Below are positions 1 through 6,824 of a stretch of DNA of 24,850 nt, piece after piece (the stretch's first letter is position 1; each line of letters starts with the position of its first letter). The translations under genes and the position numbers were made by a program. Below the pieces are notes generated by a model. The model saw nothing but the letters and a program-made list of their open reading frames with translations, was not told the DNA's origin and searched no databases. Origin of the DNA: Clostridia bacterium (GTDB lineage: Bacteria > Bacillota_A > Clostridia > Christensenellales > Aristaeellaceae); assembly GCA_017397695.1 (NCBI GenBank), contig JAFQIF010000086.1:1-24850 (forward strand), read 5' to 3'.

Positions 1-448
1 CGGAGCGTCGGAAATCGCAAGGAGCGGCAGTATGCCGCGACTATGCGAGTTTCCCGGGCGCCGAAGGCGACAATTACGATTCCGCCATACTTCTTAAGCG
101 TGATTTTTATTGAGCGCAACAGGTTACGCGCTCCGCTGGGGGCCAGAGGGACTGGGGGGATTCGGATTTCCCCCCAAGCCCCTCTGGACTCCCCTTCCCC
201 CTTGAAACCGCCAAGGCCTCACGGCCCTGGACCCGGGGTTGTATTCGTTTCTTGCACGCTTGGTTAGTTTGTTTGCATATTTCCGAGATTTCTTTTTTCC
301 CTTAATGAACTTTCTATCCCTTTAGTTGATTTATCCTCTCCGTGCTTGAATCCGTCTCCATTGTGCATTCCGGCGCAATATGCTATGCTGAGTACAACAA
401 GCGAATGATCCAAAGGGAGGAAGTGATAAGGTACACACCCCTTAACGA
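1..448. other. Gene-poor left edge with a GC-rich hairpin
   Basis: I see no convincing gene here. A 74-codon frame at 43-267 has no ribosome binding site, an odd Pro/Arg-rich composition, and runs through a hairpin. That hairpin pairs 143-150 (CCAGAGGG) with 180-187, with an inner stem of 154-160 with 169-175. It resembles other G-rich intergenic hairpins in this window. Near the right end are a weak promoter-like pair (TTGTGC 361-366, TATGCT 384-389, 17-bp spacer) and a good ribosome binding site (GGGAGG 415-420) followed by a 10-codon frame at 423-455. Confidence 0.6.
143..187. repeat. GC-rich intergenic hairpin
   Basis: An 8-bp outer stem (143-150 with 180-187) encloses a 7-bp inner stem of GGGGGGA (154-160) with TCCCCCC (169-175), loop 161-168. 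It is not followed by a T run on either strand, so it is not a typical terminator. It belongs with the other G-rich hairpins found between genes in this window. Confidence 0.55.
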
Positions 449-455
449 TTATTGA
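423..455 (+). other. Ten-codon frame with good ribosome binding site
   Basis: GTG at 423 lies two bases after a GGGAGG-type site (415-420) and is followed by nine sense codons (predicted MIRYTPLNDY) before TGA at 453-455. Its end overlaps the 3' end of the convergent Cys-rich protein gene. The spacing is too short for efficient initiation. It could be the N-terminal stub of a gene cut off where the iron island joins the chromosome, or chance. Confidence 0.2.
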
Positions 456-631
456 TGTTTGTATTGGTTATCCGATTTCGCATGATCGCAGCCGCCGCTG
501 CATTTGCCACCACATTGTTTAGCGTAGGGACAGCCAATGCATTTCGTACCACATTTCTTTTCCCGCCATATGTACCATACGATACCGCCGACAATGGCTA
601 ATAAAACAACTACGATGATAATATCTTCCAT
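449..631 (-). CDS. FeoB-associated Cys-rich membrane protein
   Basis: This 60-residue protein has one N-terminal membrane helix (about residues 4-21), a short basic stretch, then six cysteines (C27, C31, C34, C40, C44, C48) in the arrangement typical of the FeoB-associated Cys-rich family, including a CPYAKQC motif. The role is inferred: binding or passing on iron at the cytoplasmic mouth of FeoB. No reaction is established for the family. The gene is third in a leftward feoA-feoB operon, starts 11 bases after the feoB stop, and has AAGGAA a few bases before its ATG. No clear terminator follows it. Confidence 0.9.
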   Translation of the reverse strand: MEDIIIVVVLLAIVGGIVWYIWREKKCGTKCIGCPYAKQCGGKCSGGCDHAKSDNQYKHQ

Positions 632-642
632 AGATGGTTTCC

Positions 643-2673
643 TTATTTGCTCAGAGCATACTCTGCTTTGAGCTTTTTATTGGTGTTCATAATCATACCT
701 GCAACAATACCTGCCATAACAAGAACAGCCACAAGACCTGCGATTGCCGCACCGACATTCAGAGTAGCAGGAGCAACAATAAGTGTACCGATGGTGTAAA
801 TGCAGTATGCTACCGTGTAGCCAACAGCAAGCTGGAAGCCGATACCGCCCCAAACCCACTTTGCGCTTTTCATTTCAGCGTTCATAGCACCGATAGCGGC
901 AAAGCAAGGCGGAGTATAAAGATTGAACATCAGATATGCGAGAGCTGCAACCTTGGAGATTGCGATAATACCTGCAACCTCTGTGCCGGCGCCCTCCAGC
1001 ATTGCCAGCTCATCCATGTCGATGAGATTTTCAAGACCAACAAAGCAGACAGCCAGAGTACCAACTACGTTTTCCTTTGCGATAAAGCCGGTAACTGCTG
1101 CTGCCGCAAGCTGCCAGGACAGAACACCCACGATAGGCACGAGCAGGTAAGCAAAAGGAGTAGCGATGGTTGCAAGGATAGACTGATCTGCGGATTCCGC
1201 AACGGCGAAGCTCCAAGTAAAGGTCTGCATCAACTGAACTGCCATGTTACAGAGCAGGATGATGGTTGCGGCTTTTACAATGTATGCCCAGCCACGGCTG
1301 CACATGGACTTGAACGCACCCCAAAGAGACGGAGCCTTATATTCGGGAAGTTCAATGATAAAGAAGGACTTTCTTGCCTTGTAACCCGTAATCTTATTGA
1401 TGAGCAGTGCGCCGAAGAAAATAAGGGCGATACCCGCAAAATACATCAGTGCGCTGACCCACCAGGCATCTTCAAAGAACGCACCGGCAAAGAGAGCGAT
1501 AACAGGGATTTTTGCACCGCAAGGCATAAAGGGAGCAAGCATTGCGGTTGCTCTGCGCTCACGCTCATTGCGAATGGTACGGCTTGCCATAATACCGGGA
1601 ACGGCACAGCCGATGGTGATAACGAACGGAATAACGGATTTACCGGAAAGACCAACTTTCTTGAAAATGGGGTCAAGCACAACGGCAACACGGGACATAT
1701 AGCCGCAGTCCTCAAGCAGAGCAATGAGGAAGTACATAACCATAACGAGAGGCAGGAAACCGACAACAGCCACCACGCCGCCAATTACGCCATCAACAAG
1801 AATGGCGGAAAGCAGAGGATTGGCATTTTCGAGAAGTCCGCTTACCCAGCCTTGGAAAGTTTCAAGCAGCGGAACAAGTCCGGGGATGAACGTGCCGTTT
1901 TCAAATTCATAGCCATCGGCAATCCATGTGCCGAGTGTGGTCTGCGAGATATAGAACACAAGGAACATAACAGCAGCGAAAATCGGAATACCGAGCCACT
2001 TGTTTGTCAGAACGGCGTCGATCTTATCACCGAGGTTTCTGTCCTTGGTAAGAACTTTACGGGATTCAACTTCGCTCACGATTTTGTTCACAAACTCAAA
2101 ACGCTTGCGGTCAGCAGCTTCGACTACTGCTTTGTCGGTGAGATCAATGTCTCCCTGTATGTAAGGTGCGGTCTGTGCCTTTCCTGCGTGAGCTACGGCG
2201 GTTTCAATCAGAGCCTTTAGTCCGTCTGCTGCGGTGGAAACAGTTTTGACAACCGGACAGCCGAGCTTTGCGGAAAGTGTATCCGCATCAATCTTGTTGC
2301 CTTTTTTCTTGTTAAGGTCACTCTTATTCAGAGCAACAACAACGGGGATACCAAGCTCCAAAAGCTGAGTAGTGAAGAAAAGGCTGCGGCTCAGATTCTC
2401 TGCATCTACAATGTTGATGATAACATCGGGATTTTCATTCTTCACATAAGAGCTGGTGATGCTTTCCTCGCTTGTGAACGGCGACATGGAATATGCGCCG
2501 GGAAGGTCAACGGCAATTAGCTGATCGCCGCCTGCATACGCTTTCTTGATAGCGTGTTCTTTTTTGTCTACGGTAACACCTGCCCAGTTGCCGACCTTTT
2601 CATTACGTCCGGTCAGAGCATTGAACATTGTGGTCTTACCTGAGTTGGGGTTGCCTGTCAAAGCAATTCTCAT
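643..2673 (-). CDS. feoB: Ferrous iron transporter B (FeoB)
   Basis: FeoB is the G-protein-coupled Fe(II) permease of the inner membrane. The 676-residue product begins with the G domain: G1 GNPNSGKTT at residues 7-15, G3 DLPGAYS, G4 NKSD. A helical linker and a multi-helix membrane region follow, with the FeoB hallmarks PFMPCGAKIPV, VITIGCAVPGIMA and TGFIAKE. The usual FeoB range is about 650-780 residues, so it looks complete. G1 has Ser where many FeoBs have Cys (GNPNCGKT). AGGAGG lies 8 bases before the ATG. It follows feoA after a 134-base gap that contains a DtxR-type palindrome, so it may have its own iron-controlled start. Codon use is less GC-rich than in genes to the right, suggesting acquisition with the island. 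Confidence 0.98.
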   Translation of the reverse strand: MRIALTGNPNSGKTTMFNALTGRNEKVGNWAGVTVDKKEHAIKKAYAGGDQLIAVDLPGAYSMSPFTSEESITSSYVKNENPDVIINIVDAENLSRSLFFTTQLLELGIPVVVALNKSDLNKKKGNKIDADTLSAKLGCPVVKTVSTAADGLKALIETAVAHAGKAQTAPYIQGDIDLTDKAVVEAADRKRFEFVNKIVSEVESRKVLTKDRNLGDKIDAVLTNKWLGIPIFAAVMFLVFYISQTTLGTWIADGYEFENGTFIPGLVPLLETFQGWVSGLLENANPLLSAILVDGVIGGVVAVVGFLPLVMVMYFLIALLEDCGYMSRVAVVLDPIFKKVGLSGKSVIPFVITIGCAVPGIMASRTIRNERERRATAMLAPFMPCGAKIPVIALFAGAFFEDAWWVSALMYFAGIALIFFGALLINKITGYKARKSFFIIELPEYKAPSLWGAFKSMCSRGWAYIVKAATIILLCNMAVQLMQTFTWSFAVAESADQSILATIATPFAYLLVPIVGVLSWQLAAAAVTGFIAKENVVGTLAVCFVGLENLIDMDELAMLEGAGTEVAGIIAISKVAALAYLMFNLYTPPCFAAIGAMNAEMKSAKWVWGGIGFQLAVGYTVAYCIYTIGTLIVAPATLNVGAAIAGLVAVLVMAGIVAGMIMNTNKKLKAEYALSK

Positions 2674-2725
2674 TGGGGTGTCCTCCTATTTTAATCCTCT
2701 TGGATTTATATTACTGCCTCAGGCG

Positions 2726-2741
2726 GTTAGTGATCGCTAAC
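2726..2741. promoter_or_regulatory. DtxR-type operator between feoA and feoB
   Basis: GTTAG-TGATCG-CTAAC is a near-perfect 16-bp palindrome. It has the same arms and the same 6-base centre length as three other sites next to the DtxR-family gene. It lies in the feoA-feoB gap, about 50 bases upstream of feoB, where it could control an internal promoter or block elongation. Confidence 0.7.
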
Positions 2742-2807
2742 AGATAGGTTAAAAAATAGTCAGCTTGCTAAAAGCTCATTTGGCTTACAATTTCATGGCA
2801 TACAAAA

Positions 2808-3020
2808 TTACATAATGATTGCTTCAGCAAGCTGATTATCAATGTTATATCTTCCGTCTTTGATCGCTACAACACATCCGCTTTTCATTCGACGGACTAC
2901 AGTGATTTTTTCACCGCTGTAACAGCCAAGGGAAAAGAGGAACGCATTAAGCTCTTCGTCATCGGTTTCGATTCGGCTTATCATGTATTCCTGTCCTTCG
3001 TTCGCTTCTCGTAAATTCAT
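2808..3020 (-). CDS. feoA: FeoA, ferrous iron transport accessory protein
   Basis: This 70-residue SH3-like protein has the usual FeoA length. Typical features are the mid-protein LFSLGCYSGEKITVVRRM strand-turn-strand, the hydrophobic VVAIKDGRYNID strand and the C-terminal LAEAIIM. FeoA docks on FeoB and is needed for transport in systems studied; the binding site is not visible from sequence. It is the first gene of the leftward feo operon. AAAGGAA lies 6 bases before the ATG. A TTGACA-16-TATTAT promoter with a DtxR-type palindrome at its transcription start lies directly upstream. Confidence 0.95.
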   Translation of the reverse strand: MNLREANEGQEYMISRIETDDEELNAFLFSLGCYSGEKITVVRRMKSGCVVAIKDGRYNIDNQLAEAIIM

Positions 3021-3067
3021 CGCAAGTTCCTTTCCCCGATTGAGATTTCTATGAAATCGGGATAACG

Positions 3068-3083
3068 GTTAGTGAATGCTAAC
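3068..3083. promoter_or_regulatory. DtxR-type operator at the feo promoter
   Basis: GTTAG-TGAATG-CTAAC. It lies 8 bases downstream of the feo -10 box (leftward promoter), over the expected transcription start, a classic position for a repressor. The outer arms are identical to the sites at 2726 and 3167. Confidence 0.8.
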
Positions 3084-3091
3084 ATCATATA

Positions 3092-3119
3092 ATAATACGG
3101 ATTTTTTCGGATTTGTCAA
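3092..3119 (-). promoter_or_regulatory. feoA-feoB promoter
   Basis: Reading leftward, the -35 is TTGACA (complement at 3114-3119) and the -10 is TATTAT (complement at 3092-3097), with a 16-base spacer. It points at feoA, whose ATG is about 65 bases beyond the expected start. A DtxR-type operator follows immediately. Confidence 0.75.
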
Positions 3120-3166
3120 GACGTGCTTCCAAAATTTCATATAATTCGGACGGTTGAATAAACACG

Positions 3167-3182
3167 GTTAGGGTCCGCTAAC
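3167..3182. promoter_or_regulatory. DtxR-type operator, distal divergent site
   Basis: GTTAG-GGTCCG-CTAAC, extended by one more pair to 3166-3183. It sits in the gap between the divergent feo and regulator promoters, outside the core of both. Confidence 0.7.
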
Positions 3183-3208
3183 CATCTTTCACAACATTGC
3201 ATAAATAG

Positions 3209-3224
3209 ATTAGTGTAGACTAAC
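3209..3224. promoter_or_regulatory. DtxR-type operator upstream of regulator promoter
   Basis: ATTAG-TGTAGA-CTAAC, one mismatch from the shared arms. It ends 14 bases upstream of the -35 box of the DtxR-family gene, so it may not simply block that promoter. Confidence 0.65.
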
Positions 3225-3238
3225 TTTTACTGATCATA

Positions 3239-3267
3239 TTGTAAAAATGCTGGAACTGTATTATAAT
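3239..3267 (+). promoter_or_regulatory. Promoter of the DtxR-family gene
   Basis: TTGTAA (3239-3244), a 17-base spacer and TATAAT (3262-3267). The expected start near 3274 leaves about 24 bases of leader before ATG 3298. It rules out ATG 3247, which lies inside the promoter. Confidence 0.65.
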
Positions 3268-3297
3268 AAAATGTTAAATAAGAAACGAGGTATTTCT

Positions 3298-3669
3298 ATG
3301 GCACTGCATGAATCGGGACAAATGTATTTGGAGACCATCTACATTTTGCTCCAACAAAACGCCAAGATTCGTGCCATAGATGTCGGCACATATCTTGGAT
3401 ATACAAAACCATCAGTAAGCCGTGCTGTCGGCATTTTGAAGAAAGACGAATACATTATCGTTGATTGTGATGGATATATTTCGCTTACTCCTTCAGGGAA
3501 AGAGATTGCAGAAAAACTATATGAACGCCATACCGTCCTTTCTAACATGCTAATGTCTCTTGGAATCGACGAGAAAACAGCAACAGAAGATGCTTGTCGT
3601 ATCGAACACGTAATCAGCGATAAGTCGTTCAATGTGGTAAAGAAGCATTATTTCGATTTCAAGAAATAA
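3298..3669 (+). CDS. Short Fe-type DtxR-family repressor
   Basis: A 123-residue metal-dependent regulator. Residues 5-65 form the winged helix (recognition region YTKPSVSRAVGILKK), and 66-123 the metal-binding dimerization domain. The ligands look iron-type: M9 in MYLETIY matches DtxR Met10 (MntR has Asp8 there). H78, C100, E103 and H104 in ACRIEHVISD match DtxR His79, Cys102, Glu105 and His106. It lacks the C-terminal SH3-like domain of DtxR/IdeR (about 226-230 residues) and is even shorter than B. subtilis MntR (142). I chose ATG 3298 because of ACGAGG 7 bases upstream and the promoter at 3239-3267. It stands divergent to feoAB with four palindromes around, so it very probably represses feo when Fe(II) is plentiful. 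That assignment is inference. Confidence 0.92.
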   Translation: MALHESGQMYLETIYILLQQNAKIRAIDVGTYLGYTKPSVSRAVGILKKDEYIIVDCDGYISLTPSGKEIAEKLYERHTVLSNMLMSLGIDEKTATEDACRIEHVISDKSFNVVKKHYFDFKK

Positions 3670-3678
3670 TGGTAAACG

Positions 3679-3731
3679 AAAACCGCTGTAATTTTCATCC
3701 CCGCAAGGATGGAGATTACAGCGGTTTTGTA
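3679..3731 (+). terminator. Terminator after the DtxR-family gene
   Basis: A perfect 14-bp stem pairs 3679-3692 (AAAACCGCTGTAAT) with 3715-3728. A further CATCC/GGATG pairing lies inside (3696-3700 with 3707-3711). The stem ends in TTTT, then GTATTTTC. The run of A on the left arm means it could also act leftward. Confidence 0.8.
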
Positions 3732-3734
3732 TTT

Positions 3735-4016
3735 TCTGAGGAATGGTGTCAAACTGCATTTTTACAGTTTGGGTACCATTTTCGAGGAAAATATACGGGG
3801 TGTCCAGAGGGGTGAAATCCCTTGGCCCTGGGGTTCCAATAGGGGCGAGAAGCATCCCTGTTGGCACACGATTTTGCTTGCAAAGTCTAGTGTGTTATAC
3901 CTTTTGCGACCACTGACGCTGGAAAGGGGCTGTCCCACGCTCGACAGACACTTTTCGGCGGCAGCAGAACAGGCGGATTTTGTGGGCTGAAAGGAACACA
4001 AAACGAAGGATTTAGC
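3735..4016. other. Repeat-like non-coding stretch
   Basis: No gene is supported here. Open frames exist on both strands but lack ribosome binding sites, family features or normal codon use. The stretch holds an imperfect CCAGAGGG/CCCTTGG hairpin (3804-3825) like the one at 143-187, and a TTGGCACACGATTTTGC segment with a degenerate inverted partner just after it. It joins the low-GC iron island to GC-rich chromosomal genes and may be the remains of a mobile or repeated element. Confidence 0.45.
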
Positions 4017-4688
4017 ATGAGCAAAATCCGGCTGTTCGTGTGTAGTTGGCATAGGAAATCTTGTAGCTGTGCGGAAAGATTTTCTGTGCCAACGGGGGCG
4101 CAAGAGGTATATAAAAACCCGCCGCAGCGATCAGCTCCCGTATTCAAGCAGATGGCACGCTTGAACAAGCAGCATGACAAGCTGGTGGAACTGCTCTCCG
4201 ATGTGAAGCTCACTAACTACAAAGATAAGACTGCACAGGTAGTTGCGTTTTTGGAAAAATATACGCTCTTTCGCCGCGCAGGCGATGTGCAGCAGCTTCT
4301 ACTGCGTTTAATTCAGGCGGAATTGGAGGACGGTGATGCCGGTCAGGCGCAGAAGCTGGCAGATGTGACGCAGGAATTTGTCCGTCTGCTGGCGATGCAT
4401 CCTTACACGGGGCACGCAGCGCAGCTGATGACAGCGCTGCACAGGCAGGATACACAGGCGAGTGTGGAGCAGATCCGTGCGATGTTTGACGCTCTGCAGA
4501 CACCGTGGAGGCCGGGGGAAGGCTTGCTTTATGCACACTCGGGTATGAAAAAAGGCGGGCATACCGATATGCTCGCCGGAATCGTGCGCGAAATGCGGGA
4601 AAGCGCAGAGTACGCGTTCCTGCAGGAGAATGCGGAGTTTAGGGCGCTGCTGGCGGCGTATACGCCAGACGGATGTCTGCGCGATTGA
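4017..4688 (+). CDS. Hypothetical protein, doubtful N-terminus
   Basis: I do not recognise this 223-residue product. From about residue 46 (Met at 4152) it reads as a normal soluble, mostly helical protein rich in Ala, Gln, Leu and Glu. No catalytic motif, membrane helix or signal peptide is visible. The first 45 residues are unlike the rest (Cys, Arg and Ser-rich) and are encoded by repeat-like DNA with a 17-bp imperfect inverted repeat at 4046-4092. ATG 4017 has AAGGA 6 bases upstream. ATG 4152 has no good site. Perhaps an element replaced the original 5' end. The gene overlaps the 3' end of convergent gluQ by 50 bases. Coding status of the part after 4152 is likely; the start is uncertain. 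Confidence 0.55.
   Translation: MSKIRLFVCSWHRKSCSCAERFSVPTGAQEVYKNPPQRSAPVFKQMARLNKQHDKLVELLSDVKLTNYKDKTAQVVAFLEKYTLFRRAGDVQQLLLRLIQAELEDGDAGQAQKLADVTQEFVRLLAMHPYTGHAAQLMTALHRQDTQASVEQIRAMFDALQTPWRPGEGLLYAHSGMKKGGHTDMLAGIVREMRESAEYAFLQENAEFRALLAAYTPDGCLRD
4046..4092. repeat. 17-bp imperfect inverted repeat
   Basis: TTGGCATAGGAAATCTT (4046-4062) pairs with AAGATTTTCTGTGCCAA (4076-4092) with two G-T wobbles and a 13-base loop. It lies inside the doubtful 5' part of the frame that starts at 4017. A TTGGCACA-like segment also occurs near 3863, which suggests a repeated element. Confidence 0.6.
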
Positions 4689-5571
4689 CGTTCTGCCAGT
4701 CAAATGCGCGGATCAGTTCGCCCAGACTTGCTGGCCGGTTCTCGGGGACCACGCCTGCGCTGAAAGCGAGCATACCCAGAATCTGTTCGGGCGACATGAT
4801 CCTGGAGAGCGCTGTCAGATCGAGATCCTTGTCGCGCTTGGCCAGGCGTCGGCCGTTTGCGTCCATGAGCAGGGGAATGTGATAATAATCCGGCGTATCA
4901 AAGCCGAGCGTGCGCTGCAGATGCATCTGGCGCGGGGTGGAGAAGAGGATATCGCGTCCGCGCACGATTTCATTCACGCCGCTGAGCGCATCATCGATGA
5001 CCACGGCGAGTTGATAGCCGAACAGTCCATCCGAGCGCCTGATGATATAGTCGCCGCAGTCGCGGGAGAGGTGCTCGCTCACCGGGCCGAAGTGACCGTC
5101 TGTAAACGAAACGATTTCATCCGGGACGCGCATGCGCATGGCAGGCCTGCGCGTCTTTTCGCGCTCTGCGATTTCATCGGGCGTAAGGGATGCGCAGGCT
5201 CGGCTGTATACGCTTTCGCGATCGCCGAGATTGGGCGCGATGGCGGCGTGCAGCTGCGCGCGTGTGCAGAAGCAGGGATAGACGAGGCCAAGCGCCTTGA
5301 GCGCATCGAAATACTTCTGATAGATTTCTGTGCGTTCGCTCTGATAAAGCGGTTCCTCGTCCCAGTCAAAGCCGAGAAACCGAAGATCTTCTATACACTG
5401 ATCGCACAGGCGCTTCGGGCAGCGGGGAACGTCCAGGTCCTCGATGCGAAGCAGAAACCTGCCGCCCTGGCTGCGCGCAGACAGATACGCCAGCAGGCAG
5501 CAAAGAAGATTGCCCAGATGCAGCCGACCGCTGGGCGTGGGCGCAAAGCGGCCCGTGACCGGCGAACTCAT
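4639..5571 (-). CDS. gluQ: Glutamyl-Q tRNA(Asp) synthetase
   Basis: A truncated paralogue of glutamyl-tRNA synthetase that attaches glutamate to the queuosine base of tRNA(Asp). The 310 residues match the family (about 290-310), with no anticodon-binding domain. FAPTPSGRLHLGN (9-21) holds the HIGH-type motif, and RLAKRDKD (242-249) stands for KMSKS. The Zn site typical of GluQRS is visible as C100-x-C102 and Y122-x3-C126. The substrate-binding stretch LLRIEDLDVPR is intact. The start overlaps the stop of the upstream small gene by four bases (ATGA), so the two are coupled. The 3' end overlaps the convergent hypothetical gene. Discrimination from full GltX rests on length and the Zn-site pattern. 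Confidence 0.95.
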   Translation of the reverse strand: MSSPVTGRFAPTPSGRLHLGNLLCCLLAYLSARSQGGRFLLRIEDLDVPRCPKRLCDQCIEDLRFLGFDWDEEPLYQSERTEIYQKYFDALKALGLVYPCFCTRAQLHAAIAPNLGDRESVYSRACASLTPDEIAEREKTRRPAMRMRVPDEIVSFTDGHFGPVSEHLSRDCGDYIIRRSDGLFGYQLAVVIDDALSGVNEIVRGRDILFSTPRQMHLQRTLGFDTPDYYHIPLLMDANGRRLAKRDKDLDLTALSRIMSPEQILGMLAFSAGVVPENRPASLGELIRAFDWQNVNRADIRLAYTPPAAP

Positions 5572-5870
5572 GCGTCCATCAGCGGATTGCGCATTCCGCT
5601 GGATTTTTTTTCGCCGTCGGGCATGATCAACTCAATCTCCAGCCGCTGAAAATCGATGCTTTCGGTAAAGTGCTCGCGCGTGAACGCCGTACGGCCAAAT
5701 TTTTCAAACTCACGATTGTGCTTGGGCAGCTGAAGCGGGCGCTGCACATCGAAGCGGCGGCAGATTTCCAGAAAAGCCTCTTCAATATCGTCATTCTCAA
5801 TGGTGACGGTTTCCTGCATATGAATGCGATGGCCCTTGATCATGCGGCCCCAGAGCCTGTTTTTGTCCAT
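5568..5870 (-). CDS. Small conserved-looking protein upstream of gluQ
   Basis: I do not recognise this 100-residue protein. It is soluble and charged, with an acidic stretch (IENDDIEEAFLEICRRFD) likely to be helical and a final PDGEKKSSGMRNPLMDA tail. There is no signal peptide, membrane segment or metal motif. AAAGGAG lies 6 bases before the ATG. The gene ends in an ATGA overlap with gluQ, implying translational coupling. The coupling hints at a role near tRNA or translation, but nothing in the sequence shows it. Confidence 0.75.
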   Translation of the reverse strand: MDKNRLWGRMIKGHRIHMQETVTIENDDIEEAFLEICRRFDVQRPLQLPKHNREFEKFGRTAFTREHFTESIDFQRLEIELIMPDGEKKSSGMRNPLMDA

Positions 5871-5880
5871 GTTTGTCTCC

Positions 5881-5909
5881 TTTACGCGGCGGGAAAAATA
5901 CGGTATAAT
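5881..5909 (+). promoter_or_regulatory. Promoter of the YycJ-like gene
   Basis: TTTACG (5881-5886), a 17-base spacer and a perfect TATAAT (5904-5909). The expected leader is about 75 bases before ATG 5992. It lies in the gap between divergent genes. Confidence 0.6.
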
Positions 5910-5991
5910 TCAATCATGTATAGCTGAAGCAGACACTGCCCTCAAGCGGCACTGCCTGCATTTTATATGATTAAAGGGGATTTGTAAAGCC

Positions 5992-6801
5992 ATGCGGCTC
6001 ACACTTTGTCCGCTGTTTTCCGGTTCTTCCGGAAACTGCATCTATATTTCCTGCGGCGGCACGCGTCTGCTTGTCGACGCAGGCATGAGCGCAGCGCGCA
6101 TCGAGGCGCATCTGCGCGAAATCGGCGTGGATATCCGCGACGTCGATGCGATCCTGGTCACACATGAGCATGTGGATCACGTGCGCGGCCTGGGCGTGCT
6201 CTCGCGCAAGTACGGCCTGCCGATCTATGCCAACGAGGGCACCTGGGACGGCATCATGCTTCGCGAATCCGGCATTCCGCTGAGGTGTCTTCGCACGTTC
6301 TACACGGGTGAGGATTTCTACATCGGCAGCCTCAACGTGCATCCCTTCCCGATTCCGCACGACGCAAACGAACCTGTTGGCTACAGCTTTTCCTGCCAGG
6401 GGCTGCGCTGCGCGGTGGCGACGGACCTGGGCTGTATTCAGGATACATGGATGGATGCGATCACGGGCTGTCAGGCGCTGGTGCTGGAGGCCAACCATGA
6501 TGTGGAGATGGTCAACCGCGGACCATATCCCTCCCATCTCAAACGGCGCATTCTGGGACGCAAGGGCCATCTGAACAACGAGGACTGCGCCAAGGCGCTG
6601 CTTTCCCTGGTCAAGACGGGAACGCAGGCGGTGTTTCTTTCGCATCTTTCTCAGGACAATAATTTGCCGGAATTGGCATATAATACCGTATGCGAAGCCC
6701 TGTATGAGGCAGGCTATGACGTGGGCACGGATGTGCGCGTGTCTGTATCGCGCAGGGACAAAGTATCGGATATGCTCGTGCTGGAAAGCGCGCAGGGCTG
6801 A
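5992..6801 (+). CDS. yycJ: YycJ/WalJ-type MBL-fold hydrolase
   Basis: A 269-residue metallo-beta-lactamase-fold protein. The start LCPLFSGSSGNCIYI is characteristic of the YycJ/WalJ family. The metal motif is T-H58-E-H60-V-D62-H63, with further ligand candidates in IPHDANEPVG, the ATDLG strand and SHLSQDN. Relatives are predicted 5'-exonucleases or phosphodiesterases linked to cell-wall regulation and DNA repair in Bacillus. Here the usual walRK neighbours are absent, so it is a stand-alone copy. AAAGGGG lies about 12 bases before the ATG, a longer than usual gap. The gene is followed after 23 bases by a small RHH-like gene and may share its transcript. Confidence 0.9.
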   Translation: MRLTLCPLFSGSSGNCIYISCGGTRLLVDAGMSAARIEAHLREIGVDIRDVDAILVTHEHVDHVRGLGVLSRKYGLPIYANEGTWDGIMLRESGIPLRCLRTFYTGEDFYIGSLNVHPFPIPHDANEPVGYSFSCQGLRCAVATDLGCIQDTWMDAITGCQALVLEANHDVEMVNRGPYPSHLKRRILGRKGHLNNEDCAKALLSLVKTGTQAVFLSHLSQDNNLPELAYNTVCEALYEAGYDVGTDVRVSVSRRDKVSDMLVLESAQG

Positions 6802-6824
6802 GAAGCGGAAGGAGCCAAGGCAGA

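Noticed and set aside
43..267. 74-codon + strand frame at the left edge
   Set aside because: Runs through a GC-rich hairpin, Pro/Arg-rich, no ribosome binding site.
634..2220. 528-codon open frame on the + strand
   Set aside because: It is antisense to feoB, has no ribosome binding site, and is full of Cys, His and Asn with no domain. FeoB on the other strand is unmistakable.
4630..5649. 339-codon + strand frame
   Set aside because: Antisense to gluQ, whose motifs are clear; no start signal or family features.
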